A DNA stretch of 64,000 bases from Lysinibacillus sp. KCTC 33748. GTDB lineage: Bacteria; Bacillota; Bacilli; Bacillales_A; Planococcaceae. Location: the NCBI RefSeq assembly GCF_002237755.1, contig NZ_MWSJ01000013.1:59240-123239 (forward strand), in the 5' to 3' direction. A model generated the notes under the pieces. The model ran no database searches. It worked only from the letters and a program-made list of their open reading frames with translations, and was not told the DNA's origin. Below, piece after piece: positions 57,634 through 64,000 of this stretch (position 1 is the first letter of the stretch; every line of letters starts with the position of its first letter). The position numbers and the translations under genes were made by a program.

Positions 57634-58824
57634 GTGGACATTTTTGTAAGACCTGGGGATTCTCTTTGGCATTTTAGTGAAGTGTTTAAAATACCTCTTC
57701 AACTAATTATAGATTCAAATCGAACTATTAAACCTCAATTTTTAAGGGTTGGACAGCGTGTTCGAATTCCGGGGTTTGTTACAATCAATTATCAAATAAA
57801 GCAAGGAGATACTTTTTGGCAAATAGCCCAAAGCAGAAATCTCCCATTAGTGGCCATTTTGCTCGTCAATCCTGGTCTCAATCCAAATCAATTACACATT
57901 GGGCAGACAATTCGCATTCCCCAACGAATCACATGGAGGCTCATCAATGGTAACCAAAATTATACTTACACGACCATGATGAACGATATTAAAAAACTAC
58001 TCGATACTTATCCGTTTCTACAAAGCTCTACAATTGGACATTCTGTTTTACAGCATGAAATTCCAGAGCTTCTAATTGGGAACGGAGCTAAGCGTGTCCA
58101 TTATAACGGCTCCTTTCATGCAAATGAATGGATTACAACTCCAATTATTTTAACTTTTATAAACGACTACCTACTCTCTCTCACTAATCAAAATACAATT
58201 CGCGGTTTATCCCTTCTCCCACTTTACCAGCAAACACTCCTTTCTATCGTTCCGATGGTCAATCCCGATGGTGTTGATTTAGTATTACAAGGACCACCTA
58301 ATGACGAAGCATTAAAAAACCAGCTTATTACTTGGAATAACGGTAACACCGATTTCTCTGGTTGGAAGGCAAATTTACATGGTGTCGATTTGAACGACCA
58401 GTTTCCTGCAAAATGGGAGCTTGAAAGAGCACGAAATCCGAAAACACCTGGTCCAAGAGATTTTGGAGGCCAAAAACCTTTGTCCGAGCCTGAGGCAATC
58501 GCTATGGCTGACTTAACAAGGAAGCGTGATTTCGCCAGAGTTCTTGCGTTTCATACACAAGGTAGAGTCATTTATTGGGGGTTTGAAAACCTCGAACCAC
58601 CAGAGTCAGAAACCCTTGTTAATGAGTTTAGCCGGGTTAGTGGCTACGAGCCTATCAATTCAGCAGGCAGCTATGCAGGCTATAAAGATTGGTTTATCCA
58701 GGATTGGCGTAGACCTGGATTCACTGTTGAATTAGGTAGTGGTACAAATCCACTTCCACTTAGCCAATTCGACGACATCTATGAAGAAACATTAGGTATA
58801 TTCCTTGCAGCTTTGTATATGTAA
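57634..58824 (+). CDS. LysM-M14 gamma-D-glutamyl-L-diamino acid endopeptidase I
   Basis: The product (396 aa) has two LysM domains (about 2-46 and 50-95) that bind peptidoglycan, and a zinc carboxypeptidase (M14) domain. Zinc ligands are the H and E of SFHANEW and the H of LAFHTQG; the catalytic glutamate is in FTVELGSG. It cuts the gamma-D-Glu to diamino acid bond of peptidoglycan stem peptides, probably in the sporulation cycle. Length and layout match endopeptidase I of Bacillus sphaericus. The start is GTG with AAGGAGAG upstream. Confidence 0.92.
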   Translation: MDIFVRPGDSLWHFSEVFKIPLQLIIDSNRTIKPQFLRVGQRVRIPGFVTINYQIKQGDTFWQIAQSRNLPLVAILLVNPGLNPNQLHIGQTIRIPQRITWRLINGNQNYTYTTMMNDIKKLLDTYPFLQSSTIGHSVLQHEIPELLIGNGAKRVHYNGSFHANEWITTPIILTFINDYLLSLTNQNTIRGLSLLPLYQQTLLSIVPMVNPDGVDLVLQGPPNDEALKNQLITWNNGNTDFSGWKANLHGVDLNDQFPAKWELERARNPKTPGPRDFGGQKPLSEPEAIAMADLTRKRDFARVLAFHTQGRVIYWGFENLEPPESETLVNEFSRVSGYEPINSAGSYAGYKDWFIQDWRRPGFTVELGSGTNPLPLSQFDDIYEETLGIFLAALYM

Positions 58825-58897
58825 TAGAAATCGATAATCTAAGAATAGTTCCCCTTAAGGATTTTTCATCCTAATTCAATTCTAAATAAATATCCCC

Positions 58898-58934
58898 AAT
58901 CCCCTTTTACTTCTAAAGTGAATGGGGATTTTTT
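58898..58934 (+). terminator. Intrinsic terminator of the endopeptidase gene
   Basis: AATCCCC pairs with GGGGATT, with an inner ACTT/AAGT, followed by TTTT. Confidence 0.7.
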
Positions 58935-58975
58935 AACCTCTGATTGATTGCTTCTTGATAGTTCATCACCAAAAG

Positions 58976-59100
58976 TCGTGGGTGACTTTTGTTAGCGACA
59001 GCAAAGCGGCAGCAAATGTTTTGTCTGTGCGAAAGCGTAGCGACAGCAACAACAAAGCGCCCAACCGGAACGGAAATCAACCACACGTTTTGATGATGAT
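58976..59100 (+). repeat. Dispersed composite repeat, partial copy
   Basis: Contains TTTTGTCTGTGCGAAAGCGT, then AGCGACAGCAAC and GGAACGGAAATCAACCACAC, homologous to 57465-57530 and, inverted, to the 36-bp array at 39174. Confidence 0.75.
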
Positions 59101-59140
59101 CCTTCTTAGCAGAAATATGGACCTATTTGGAAAAATTACT

Positions 59141-59180
59141 TTGACAGGCAGAGTAATGTTTGCTAATATTACTCTGACAG
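59141..59180 (+). promoter_or_regulatory. Promoter and probable PadR operator
   Basis: TTGACA (59141-59146) and TAATAT (59164-59169, with TG extension) are 17 bases apart. AGAGTAAT (59150-59157) and ATTACTCT (59168-59175) form an inverted repeat inside the promoter; TGACAG recurs at 33-base spacing. The position suggests PadR autorepression. Confidence 0.7.
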
Positions 59181-59211
59181 ATAGAGCAATAAAAAAATAA
59201 GTAGGTGACTT

Positions 59212-59541
59212 ATGGTTCGAAGTGACATCATCCGCGGACACTTGGATTCCATTATTTTAAGGCTAATATTAGAGAAAGATCGTTATGGCTATGAAATTTC
59301 TCAGGAAATAAGTATCCGCACAAATAATCGTTTTCAAATTAAAGAAGCAACGTTATACGCAGTTTTTCAACGCCTTGAGAAAAAGGAAATTATTGAAGCC
59401 TATTATGGTGATGTTTCACACGGAGGCAAAAGAAAGTATTACCGTATTACCCCATTAGGTAAAGCTTATTTAAATGAGCTAGTAAAAGAGTGGTCGGAAG
59501 TAAAAGAAATTATCGACTTATTTATGGAGGGCTTAGAATGA
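59212..59541 (+). CDS. PadR family transcriptional regulator
   Basis: The product (109 aa) has the PadR winged helix: GHLDSIILRLILEKDRYGYE, then KEATLYAVFQRLEKKEII and GGKRKYYRITPLGKAYL. It is the first gene of a PadR/HAAS unit and probably senses a compound that the membrane proteins act on. The next start overlaps its stop (ATGA). Confidence 0.92.
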   Translation: MVRSDIIRGHLDSIILRLILEKDRYGYEISQEISIRTNNRFQIKEATLYAVFQRLEKKEIIEAYYGDVSHGGKRKYYRITPLGKAYLNELVKEWSEVKEIIDLFMEGLE

Positions 59542-59945
59542 AAAAAATAAAAAACCATATTGATGAGCTTTTTAAAGACATTCCTCGTAATAAAGAAACC
59601 GAGATGGTTAAACAAGAAATCATTCAAAATCTTGAAGAAAAAGTATATTATTTGATGGATCAAGGGAAAGAACAAGAGGATGCCATTAACAAAGCAATCG
59701 TAGAGTTTGGAGATATTGAAGATTTAAAAAAGGAATTAGGTGTGAAAGAGCCCGAAAAGAAAAACATGGCTAAATTAAATTTAGAATTCTCTATATGGGG
59801 TAGCGGCTTAATTATTGTATTTTTTATATTTATTAATCTCTACTATACGCCACATACAATATGGGCAATCTATCCGATCTTCGCAATTTTATGGTGGCCC
59901 TTATCTATGTACTTTGTTTGGTCACGTAAGAAATGGAGTGAATAA
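59538..59945 (+). CDS. HAAS-domain membrane protein with IYP-WWP segment
   Basis: The product (135 aa) has a HAAS domain (about residues 1-70: HIDELFKDIPRNKETEMVKQ, then IVEFGDIEDLKKELGV) and two membrane helices that carry HTIWAIYPIFAILWWPLSMY. ATG at 59538 overlaps the PadR stop and has GGAGGGC upstream, which excludes the longer frame from 59490. Confidence 0.88.
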   Translation: MKKIKNHIDELFKDIPRNKETEMVKQEIIQNLEEKVYYLMDQGKEQEDAINKAIVEFGDIEDLKKELGVKEPEKKNMAKLNLEFSIWGSGLIIVFFIFINLYYTPHTIWAIYPIFAILWWPLSMYFVWSRKKWSE

Positions 59946-59948
59946 AAC

Positions 59949-60608
59949 ATGAAGAACTTTATTAGCTTTTCGATTGTTGGTAGTTTAATGACAATGATTT
60001 TTTTAGGAATCGTCAATTATACGACATCACCTCAGACGATTTGGTTCATTTACCCGTGTTTACTTGTTCTGCTATGGCCCATTACTTTATTTTTCATGTC
60101 TAAAAGAATGTATAAACAATATTCTCTAGTTTGCAGTGCTATGATTATTGCTTTTCTTATCATTGAAAATTATTTATACTCCCCCGATTATATATGGTTC
60201 ATTTATGCAGTTTATCCAATCATCTGGTGGCCAATTCTTATGTATTTAGAAGAAAAAGCAAAAACATTAAAAATTGCGCTGATCGGCTGTGCAAGTACCA
60301 TCATTTATTATTCTTTATTAAATATTATTTTATCCCATCCATACCCTTGGGCGATTTATCCTGCATTTTTAGTCATTTGGTGGCCATTAGCTTTATACCA
60401 CGCACAAAGAAAAACGTTTGTAGCATTCTCTGTTACCGCTACAATGCTGATCAGCATCTTTTTTATTACAGTAAACGTTGTCTCTTCTCCAAACGTAATA
60501 TGGGCATTTTATCCAATATTTGTCGCCCTTTGGTGGCCCCTTAGTATGTACTTCTACGTTTATAAAAGAAAAATGTACAATTCAACAACTCTTCCTAAAA
60601 GAATTTGA
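59949..60608 (+). CDS. Multi-pass membrane protein with repeated IYP-WWP motif
   Basis: The product (219 aa) has about eight membrane helices in four similar units. Each carries a form of TIWFIYP and WWPISMY (about residues 28-52, 75-100, 130-155 and 190-210). The same motif forms the membrane part of the gene just before, 3 bases away, so both probably arose by duplication. No function is known. Confidence 0.8.
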   Translation: MKNFISFSIVGSLMTMIFLGIVNYTTSPQTIWFIYPCLLVLLWPITLFFMSKRMYKQYSLVCSAMIIAFLIIENYLYSPDYIWFIYAVYPIIWWPILMYLEEKAKTLKIALIGCASTIIYYSLLNIILSHPYPWAIYPAFLVIWWPLALYHAQRKTFVAFSVTATMLISIFFITVNVVSSPNVIWAFYPIFVALWWPLSMYFYVYKRKMYNSTTLPKRI

Positions 60609-60647
60609 AAATTTCGATTATAATTCACATTCACAGAGGGGAATTAG

Positions 60648-61679
60648 ATGAAAAAGATAATGAAATTTATAAAATTTACTGGAATAATTACTATCATATT
60701 ACTCATAATAGCGCTTTTATTCCCTACATGGACTGCCCATATTAAAGGTACTAACAGTGTAAGTGCATTAGAGCAAGTAGAGATAAATGGAAGTAATCAT
60801 GAAGTTATGATACGTGGCAAAGATCAGGATAATCCCGTTATTATTTTTGTCCATGGAGGGCCTGGATGTTCAGAAATACCGTATGCCAGTAAGTATCAAA
60901 ACTTATTGGAAAACAATTTTACGGTCGTGAATTACGACCAAAGAGCAAGCGGAAAATCATATCATTTTTTTAAGGATTATTCTAATCTTTCAGCAGACTT
61001 ACTCGTAGATGACTTATTGGCCTTGACGGATTATATATCAGATCGTCTTGGCAAAGAAAAAGTAATCTTAATTGGCCATTCTTATGGTACGTATATTGCA
61101 ACGCAAGCTGCCTCTAAAGCTCCTGAAAAATTTACAGCATATGTTGGAATTGGACAGATGAGTGATACAGTAGAAAGCGAGATTGACAGTTTGAATTACG
61201 TTATTAAGCAAGCAGAAAAAGCTGGCAATACAGATGATGTTCAAGATTTACAAGAGTTAACTGGAAAAATTAAAAATGGCGATATATTTACCCCACGTAC
61301 GTATGTTGGAAAATATGGTGGATCTTCAAGACTTATTGATAACCCTGATGGGAATATCATAAGTATGTTATTCAGTCGTGAGTATAACTTATTAGATGTG
61401 ATTCGTTACAACTATGGGCTATCCTACTCTCAAAAGACTTTATTAGAGGAAACAATCAAAAATCCGTTACCTACTAAAGTAAACAAGCTCGAATTACCAT
61501 GCTATTTTGTTATGGGTAAGTATGATTATCAAACTTCATCTAATGCAGCAAAAAACTACTTTGATATTATTGAAGCCGATAAAAAAGAATTTATTACCTA
61601 TGAACAATCAGCACATTATCCACAATTTGAAGAGAAGGAAAAATTTTATGAATGGATGTGCGATACTTTTATAAAGTAA
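60648..61679 (+). CDS. Alpha/beta hydrolase (proline iminopeptidase-like)
   Basis: The product (343 aa) has an N-terminal membrane helix and an alpha/beta hydrolase domain: oxyanion motif HGGPGCSE near residue 69, nucleophile elbow GHSYG near 143 and a C-terminal SAHYP with the catalytic histidine. The HGGPG motif is typical of proline iminopeptidases, but a membrane-anchored hydrolase of another substrate is possible. It follows the PadR/HAAS genes on the same strand. Confidence 0.88.
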   Translation: MKKIMKFIKFTGIITIILLIIALLFPTWTAHIKGTNSVSALEQVEINGSNHEVMIRGKDQDNPVIIFVHGGPGCSEIPYASKYQNLLENNFTVVNYDQRASGKSYHFFKDYSNLSADLLVDDLLALTDYISDRLGKEKVILIGHSYGTYIATQAASKAPEKFTAYVGIGQMSDTVESEIDSLNYVIKQAEKAGNTDDVQDLQELTGKIKNGDIFTPRTYVGKYGGSSRLIDNPDGNIISMLFSREYNLLDVIRYNYGLSYSQKTLLEETIKNPLPTKVNKLELPCYFVMGKYDYQTSSNAAKNYFDIIEADKKEFITYEQSAHYPQFEEKEKFYEWMCDTFIK

Positions 61680-61838
61680 ATGCAATTGTATTAATTTCAT
61701 AATCTTGAATCCAGTCCAATTCTTAGCGGGTGTATTCTAACAATATGGGTTTTTCAAGAAATTAATCTGCCCTATTTATTTAATAAGAGCGTGTTTTGAT
61801 TAATCCATTTTTCATATGCCTGGATTTAAGTTGATTGG

Positions 61839-61925
61839 AGTGGAGGCTGGGCGACTCCTTGGGGATAACAGCAATCGAAGTTATCGATATAGTCAATAGC
61901 AACGTTTGCTGTAGCTCACATTATT
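61839..61925 (+). repeat. Dispersed composite repeat, partial copy
   Basis: GGAGGCTGGGCGACTCCTTG and GGGATAACAGC match the start of the copies at 57249 and 63687; the rest is divergent. Confidence 0.65.
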
Positions 61926-61947
61926 TATTTACTATATAATTTAGTTA

Positions 61948-61959
61948 TTAAATATTTAA
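61948..61959 (+). promoter_or_regulatory. Possible MarR operator
   Basis: TTAAATATTTAA is a perfect 12-bp palindrome 14 bases before the marR start; a TATAAT lies at 61935-61940. Confidence 0.4.
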
Positions 61960-61973
61960 CGGGCTGTGATATT

Positions 61974-62387
61974 ATGTCAAAAAATGAGCAATTGCACAAT
62001 GTGGAAACGATTATGAGAGAGATGCTTGAAATACAGAATAAATCAAAAATGTTTGTAAATCTCTTATCTGAGGGAGACTCATTGTCGCAAAACCAATTAA
62101 TCCTCCTACTTCAGCTAAAGATTAATGACGGTATGAAGGCAACAGAAATTGCTGAGTTCTTTAGCGTGACGCCAGGAGCCGTTACATCCATGTGCGATAA
62201 ACTTGAGAAATTAGAATTTGTAGAACGGATTAGAGAGCAAGAAGATCGTCGTGTTGTAAAAATGGTATTAACTAATAGCGGTGAATTAAAGGTTCAAGAT
62301 TTATTTTTAAAGTTTCCACAGGAAAAACTGATAGACATGGCAAAAATATTGCGTGAGGTTAATCAGCTAATGAATAAAATTTTTTAG
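61974..62387 (+). CDS. MarR family transcriptional regulator
   Basis: The product (137 aa) has the MarR fold with LSQNQLILLLQLKINDGMKATEI over the first helices and the recognition/wing part FSVTPGAVTSMCDKLEKLEFVERIREQEDRRVVKMVLT. It is followed by a 49-bp palindrome and a bactofilin-like gene, which it probably controls. Confidence 0.92.
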   Translation: MSKNEQLHNVETIMREMLEIQNKSKMFVNLLSEGDSLSQNQLILLLQLKINDGMKATEIAEFFSVTPGAVTSMCDKLEKLEFVERIREQEDRRVVKMVLTNSGELKVQDLFLKFPQEKLIDMAKILREVNQLMNKIF

Positions 62388-62415
62388 GATTTCATGAAAT
62401 TGAAATCCTTTTTTT
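62386..62415 (+). terminator. Intrinsic terminator of the marR gene
   Basis: AGGATTTCA pairs with TGAAATCCT, followed by seven T; it includes the stop codon region. Confidence 0.85.
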
Positions 62416-62459
62416 ATTGCCCAGAAACCTATAAAAAGCTCGTGACAATTATTTTGTTC

Positions 62460-62489
62460 TTGACAAAACAAAGCAGCATATAATTTAAT
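62460..62489 (+). promoter_or_regulatory. Promoter of the bactofilin-like operon
   Basis: A perfect TTGACA (62460-62465) and TTTAAT (62484-62489) are 18 bases apart. A TATAAT at 62479 is too near. The -10 overlaps the large palindrome. Confidence 0.55.
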
Positions 62490-62530
62490 TAATATATATT
62501 TTAATAATTAAAATATATATTAATTAAATT
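62482..62530 (+). promoter_or_regulatory. Perfect 49-bp palindrome, probable MarR operator
   Basis: Two 24-base arms are exact reverse complements around one A at 62506. The arm starts AATTTAATTAATATATATTT and ends TAAT. All bases are A or T. It starts at the -10 box and ends 4 bases before the SD. It may hold two overlapping MarR sites, or form a cruciform. Confidence 0.9.
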
Positions 62531-62548
62531 AAAATGAGGTGGTTATCC

Positions 62549-63205
62549 GTGATTCAAAAACTACGTACAGTAACCCTTACTAACGGCTCTATTAATGACT
62601 TAGCAGCAGACTGTGAGCAATTAAATATCCGTGGATTTGTTACTTTACATCAAGAAATACGCGTAAAAAAAATCTCTACTCATGGCCATAGCTCTTTTCA
62701 TTCCCGCGTTGAAGCGCAGATTTTAAATAGTACAGGATCTTGCTCTATAAAAGATTTTTGTGAAGTTAATGAGGTTAAAAGTGCCGGGAGCTTAAATATG
62801 CGCAATGGGCGAGTAACAACATTGAATAGTTCGGGGAAGTTGACCATTGAACAAAACTTACAAGTTGAACAGTTTCATGCAGTCGGTTTTGTTAAAGCAA
62901 ATGAGATAGAGGCTAAACATTTTCAATTAAGAATGTCTGGTGGAAATGAGATTGGAGAGCTTATTGCAGATGTGATACATGTAGAAAAAGATACGTTATC
63001 TATATCTTTTCTAAAGAAAAAGCTGAATTGTAAATGTATTAAAGGTGAACAAATACACCTTTCCTATACAGATGCAGAAATTGTTGACGGAGATATTGTA
63101 GCAGTAGGCGATAATTGTCATATACAAACACTTTACTATACAAAAAGCTATTCGATTGCTAAAAACGCCAAGGTGCAACAAATTATACAAAGGAAAGAGG
63201 AATGA
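62549..63205 (+). CDS. Bactofilin-like polymer-forming protein
   Basis: The product (218 aa) is a beta-helix-type protein with short repeats (VKSAGSLNMRNG, TLNSSGKLTIEQNLQVEQFHAVGFVKANEIEA), like the polymer-forming bactofilin family and YhbD/YhbE of Bacillus. GTG at 62549 lies 6 bases after GAGGTGG; the ATG at 62534 overlaps that SD. The stop overlaps the next start (ATGA). Confidence 0.8.
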   Translation: MIQKLRTVTLTNGSINDLAADCEQLNIRGFVTLHQEIRVKKISTHGHSSFHSRVEAQILNSTGSCSIKDFCEVNEVKSAGSLNMRNGRVTTLNSSGKLTIEQNLQVEQFHAVGFVKANEIEAKHFQLRMSGGNEIGELIADVIHVEKDTLSISFLKKKLNCKCIKGEQIHLSYTDAEIVDGDIVAVGDNCHIQTLYYTKSYSIAKNAKVQQIIQRKEE

Positions 63206-63483
63206 CATTCATAAAAATTATTCAAGGCTTTTTTTGCTCATTAGCCCTTCTCGTACTATCTATCCTCTATACAGGGCTGATCTTCAGTGCATTACTATCA
63301 ATAGTAGCCGGTATTTTGCGAACATTCGGCTTGAAACAAATACAAATGAGCGTTTGGAAAGGTGTTGAGCTTCCGATCGCTTTCAGCATTCCTTTAGCAC
63401 TCTTGTTTTCTTTGTTGCTATTCTTTTGTTCAATGTATATCAAACGCTCTATCCAATTTTGTTATTCCAAGCTTAAATTTTAA
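63202..63483 (+). CDS. Small membrane protein in the bactofilin-like operon
   Basis: The product (93 aa) has two long hydrophobic helices (about 8-40 and 58-80) and a basic tail. Its start overlaps the previous stop, so the two are translationally coupled. It could anchor the polymer-forming protein to the membrane; this is inference only. Confidence 0.8.
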   Translation: MTFIKIIQGFFCSLALLVLSILYTGLIFSALLSIVAGILRTFGLKQIQMSVWKGVELPIAFSIPLALLFSLLLFFCSMYIKRSIQFCYSKLKF

Positions 63484-63484
63484 A

Positions 63485-63530
63485 ATTAGAAGCACACCTC
63501 TTGTTTGCTAGTAAAAGGTGTGCTTCTAAT
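63485..63530 (+). terminator. Long perfect hairpin after the operon
   Basis: ATTAGAAGCACACCT (63485-63499) pairs with AGGTGTGCTTCTAAT (63516-63530). A short T-rich run follows (CATTTATTTTGTTTT). Confidence 0.75.
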
Positions 63531-63680
63531 CATTTATTTTGTTTTATATATTTTTTCATTGCGCTTTTGTCATTAATTAACGCCTATTTTAATATATTAG
63601 ATAATATGGATAAAAAATTCCCGATACAACTTATTACTAAAAGTGGATATGAGAATTGTTAAATCATACGCTATTAAATA

Positions 63681-63815
63681 TAAGGTGATCTTCGTTACGA
63701 CTGGGCAACTCCTTGGGGATCAGCGATAGAGGAACGAAGGCTAAGGGCATCACGTCCTGTGATAACGCCTTCGTGATCAACATCGGTGCCGCTGCCGGAA
63801 CGGAAATCACTCCAC
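63681..63815 (+). repeat. Dispersed composite repeat, short copy
   Basis: The stretch 63681-63785 is nearly identical to 57243-57349; then GGAACGGAAATCACTCCACG closes the element, the same ending as at 57510 and 59070. The short minus-strand open frame here is not a gene. Confidence 0.8.
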
Positions 63816-63829
63816 GTTCTAATAGAAGC

Positions 63830-64000
63830 TTATTTTTTGGCAAAATACTCTTCCTTAAGGATTTGTGCAATAAAAAATGGTTCTAAGTCAAATGTTGGGG
63901 TGCTATACTCTTTCAGCACCTTAACCCAGATGAACTCCAATTTCTTTATACTTTAAATTTAATAAGATTTTTGCTCGAAAGTGATCGAAGCGTCGAAAGC
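63830..64000 (-). pseudogene. 3' end of an unidentified gene, apparently frameshifted
   Basis: On the minus strand 63830-63952 encodes a gene-like C-terminus (EFIWVKVLKEYSTPTFDLEP, then FFIAQILKEEYFAKK and a stop). Toward the window edge the open frame changes: about 63925-64000 reads RRFDHFRAKILLNLKYKEI before a stop. Together they look like one gene coming in from the right with a small shift near 63935-63950. No family was recognised, and the call is tentative. Confidence 0.35.

Noticed and set aside
63664..63870. 68-residue minus-strand frame at the right end
   Set aside because: It lies in a repeat copy that is open elsewhere in other frames; no SD.
1..64000. tRNA, rRNA, CRISPR arrays, prophage or insertion sequences
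   Set aside because: None seen: no cloverleaf-like T-loop motif, no regularly spaced repeat with unique spacers, and no transposase or integrase gene.

Overview
This is a low-GC Firmicutes chromosome segment, most likely from Lysinibacillus (Bacillales, Planococcaceae). The evidence is a complete ctsR-mcsA-mcsB-clpC-radA heat-shock operon, a HemAT oxygen sensor, CotH- and PrsA-type proteins, and a 396-residue LysM-M14 endopeptidase that matches in length and layout the gamma-D-glutamyl-L-diamino acid endopeptidase I I recall from Bacillus (Lysinibacillus) sphaericus. I saw no rRNA or tRNA gene, no CRISPR array, no transposase and no phage gene. The window is mostly core and metabolic genes separated by intrinsic terminators.

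Layout. 1-5990: radA (cut by the window edge), clpC, mcsB, mcsA and ctsR on the minus strand, with a promoter and a three-heptad CtsR operator. 6-10 kb: small membrane proteins, a methyltransferase, a CorA transporter and HemAT. 10-17.5 kb: a thioesterase, two aldehyde dehydrogenases (one paired with DUF779), a DUF4003 protein, RluF and a cupin. 17.6-22.7 kb: a tandem repeat, then livF-G-M-H and livJ for branched-chain amino acid uptake. 23-30.2 kb: a methyltransferase, then a minus-strand series of CotH-like kinase, DUF4956 membrane protein, VTC polyphosphate polymerase, parvulin lipoprotein, sensor kinase and response regulator. 30.4-35.3 kb: a probable Fur-controlled heme monooxygenase, YeiH with a divergent LysR gene, a second LysR gene, and an F420-0:glutamate ligase homologue. 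35.4-36.6 kb holds no recognisable gene.

36.7-39.0 kb: helD, broken by one stop codon at the Walker A motif. 39.0-39.4 kb: a composite repeat with an internal 36-bp tandem array. 39.4-43.8 kb: a cystine-type ABC transporter with an acyl-CoA-dehydrogenase-like flavoprotein. 44-52 kb: an FG-GAP-like protein, two VOC proteins, a chemoreceptor, guaC with PurR boxes, psiE and a HAAS-type membrane protein. 52.3-57.1 kb: a receiver-PP2C phosphatase (frameshifted), a CheR-type methyltransferase and a hybrid kinase. This is the RsbY/RsbM/RsbK set that activates sigma-B in the Bacillus cereus group. 57.2-59.1 kb: dispersed repeats around the endopeptidase gene. 59.2-61.7 kb: PadR, HAAS protein, multi-pass membrane protein and an alpha/beta hydrolase. 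62-63.5 kb: MarR, a perfect 49-bp palindrome, a bactofilin-like gene and a small membrane gene. The right edge holds another repeat copy and a frayed gene end.

The most unusual signals are the long palindrome at 62482-62530, the CotH/DUF4956/VTC/PrsA-like/two-component series, the two regulators broken by very small lesions (helD, rsbY-like), and two families of dispersed intergenic repeats that sit next to each other. Many start codons were moved from the longest reading frame to the one with a properly spaced Shine-Dalgarno (SD) sequence.
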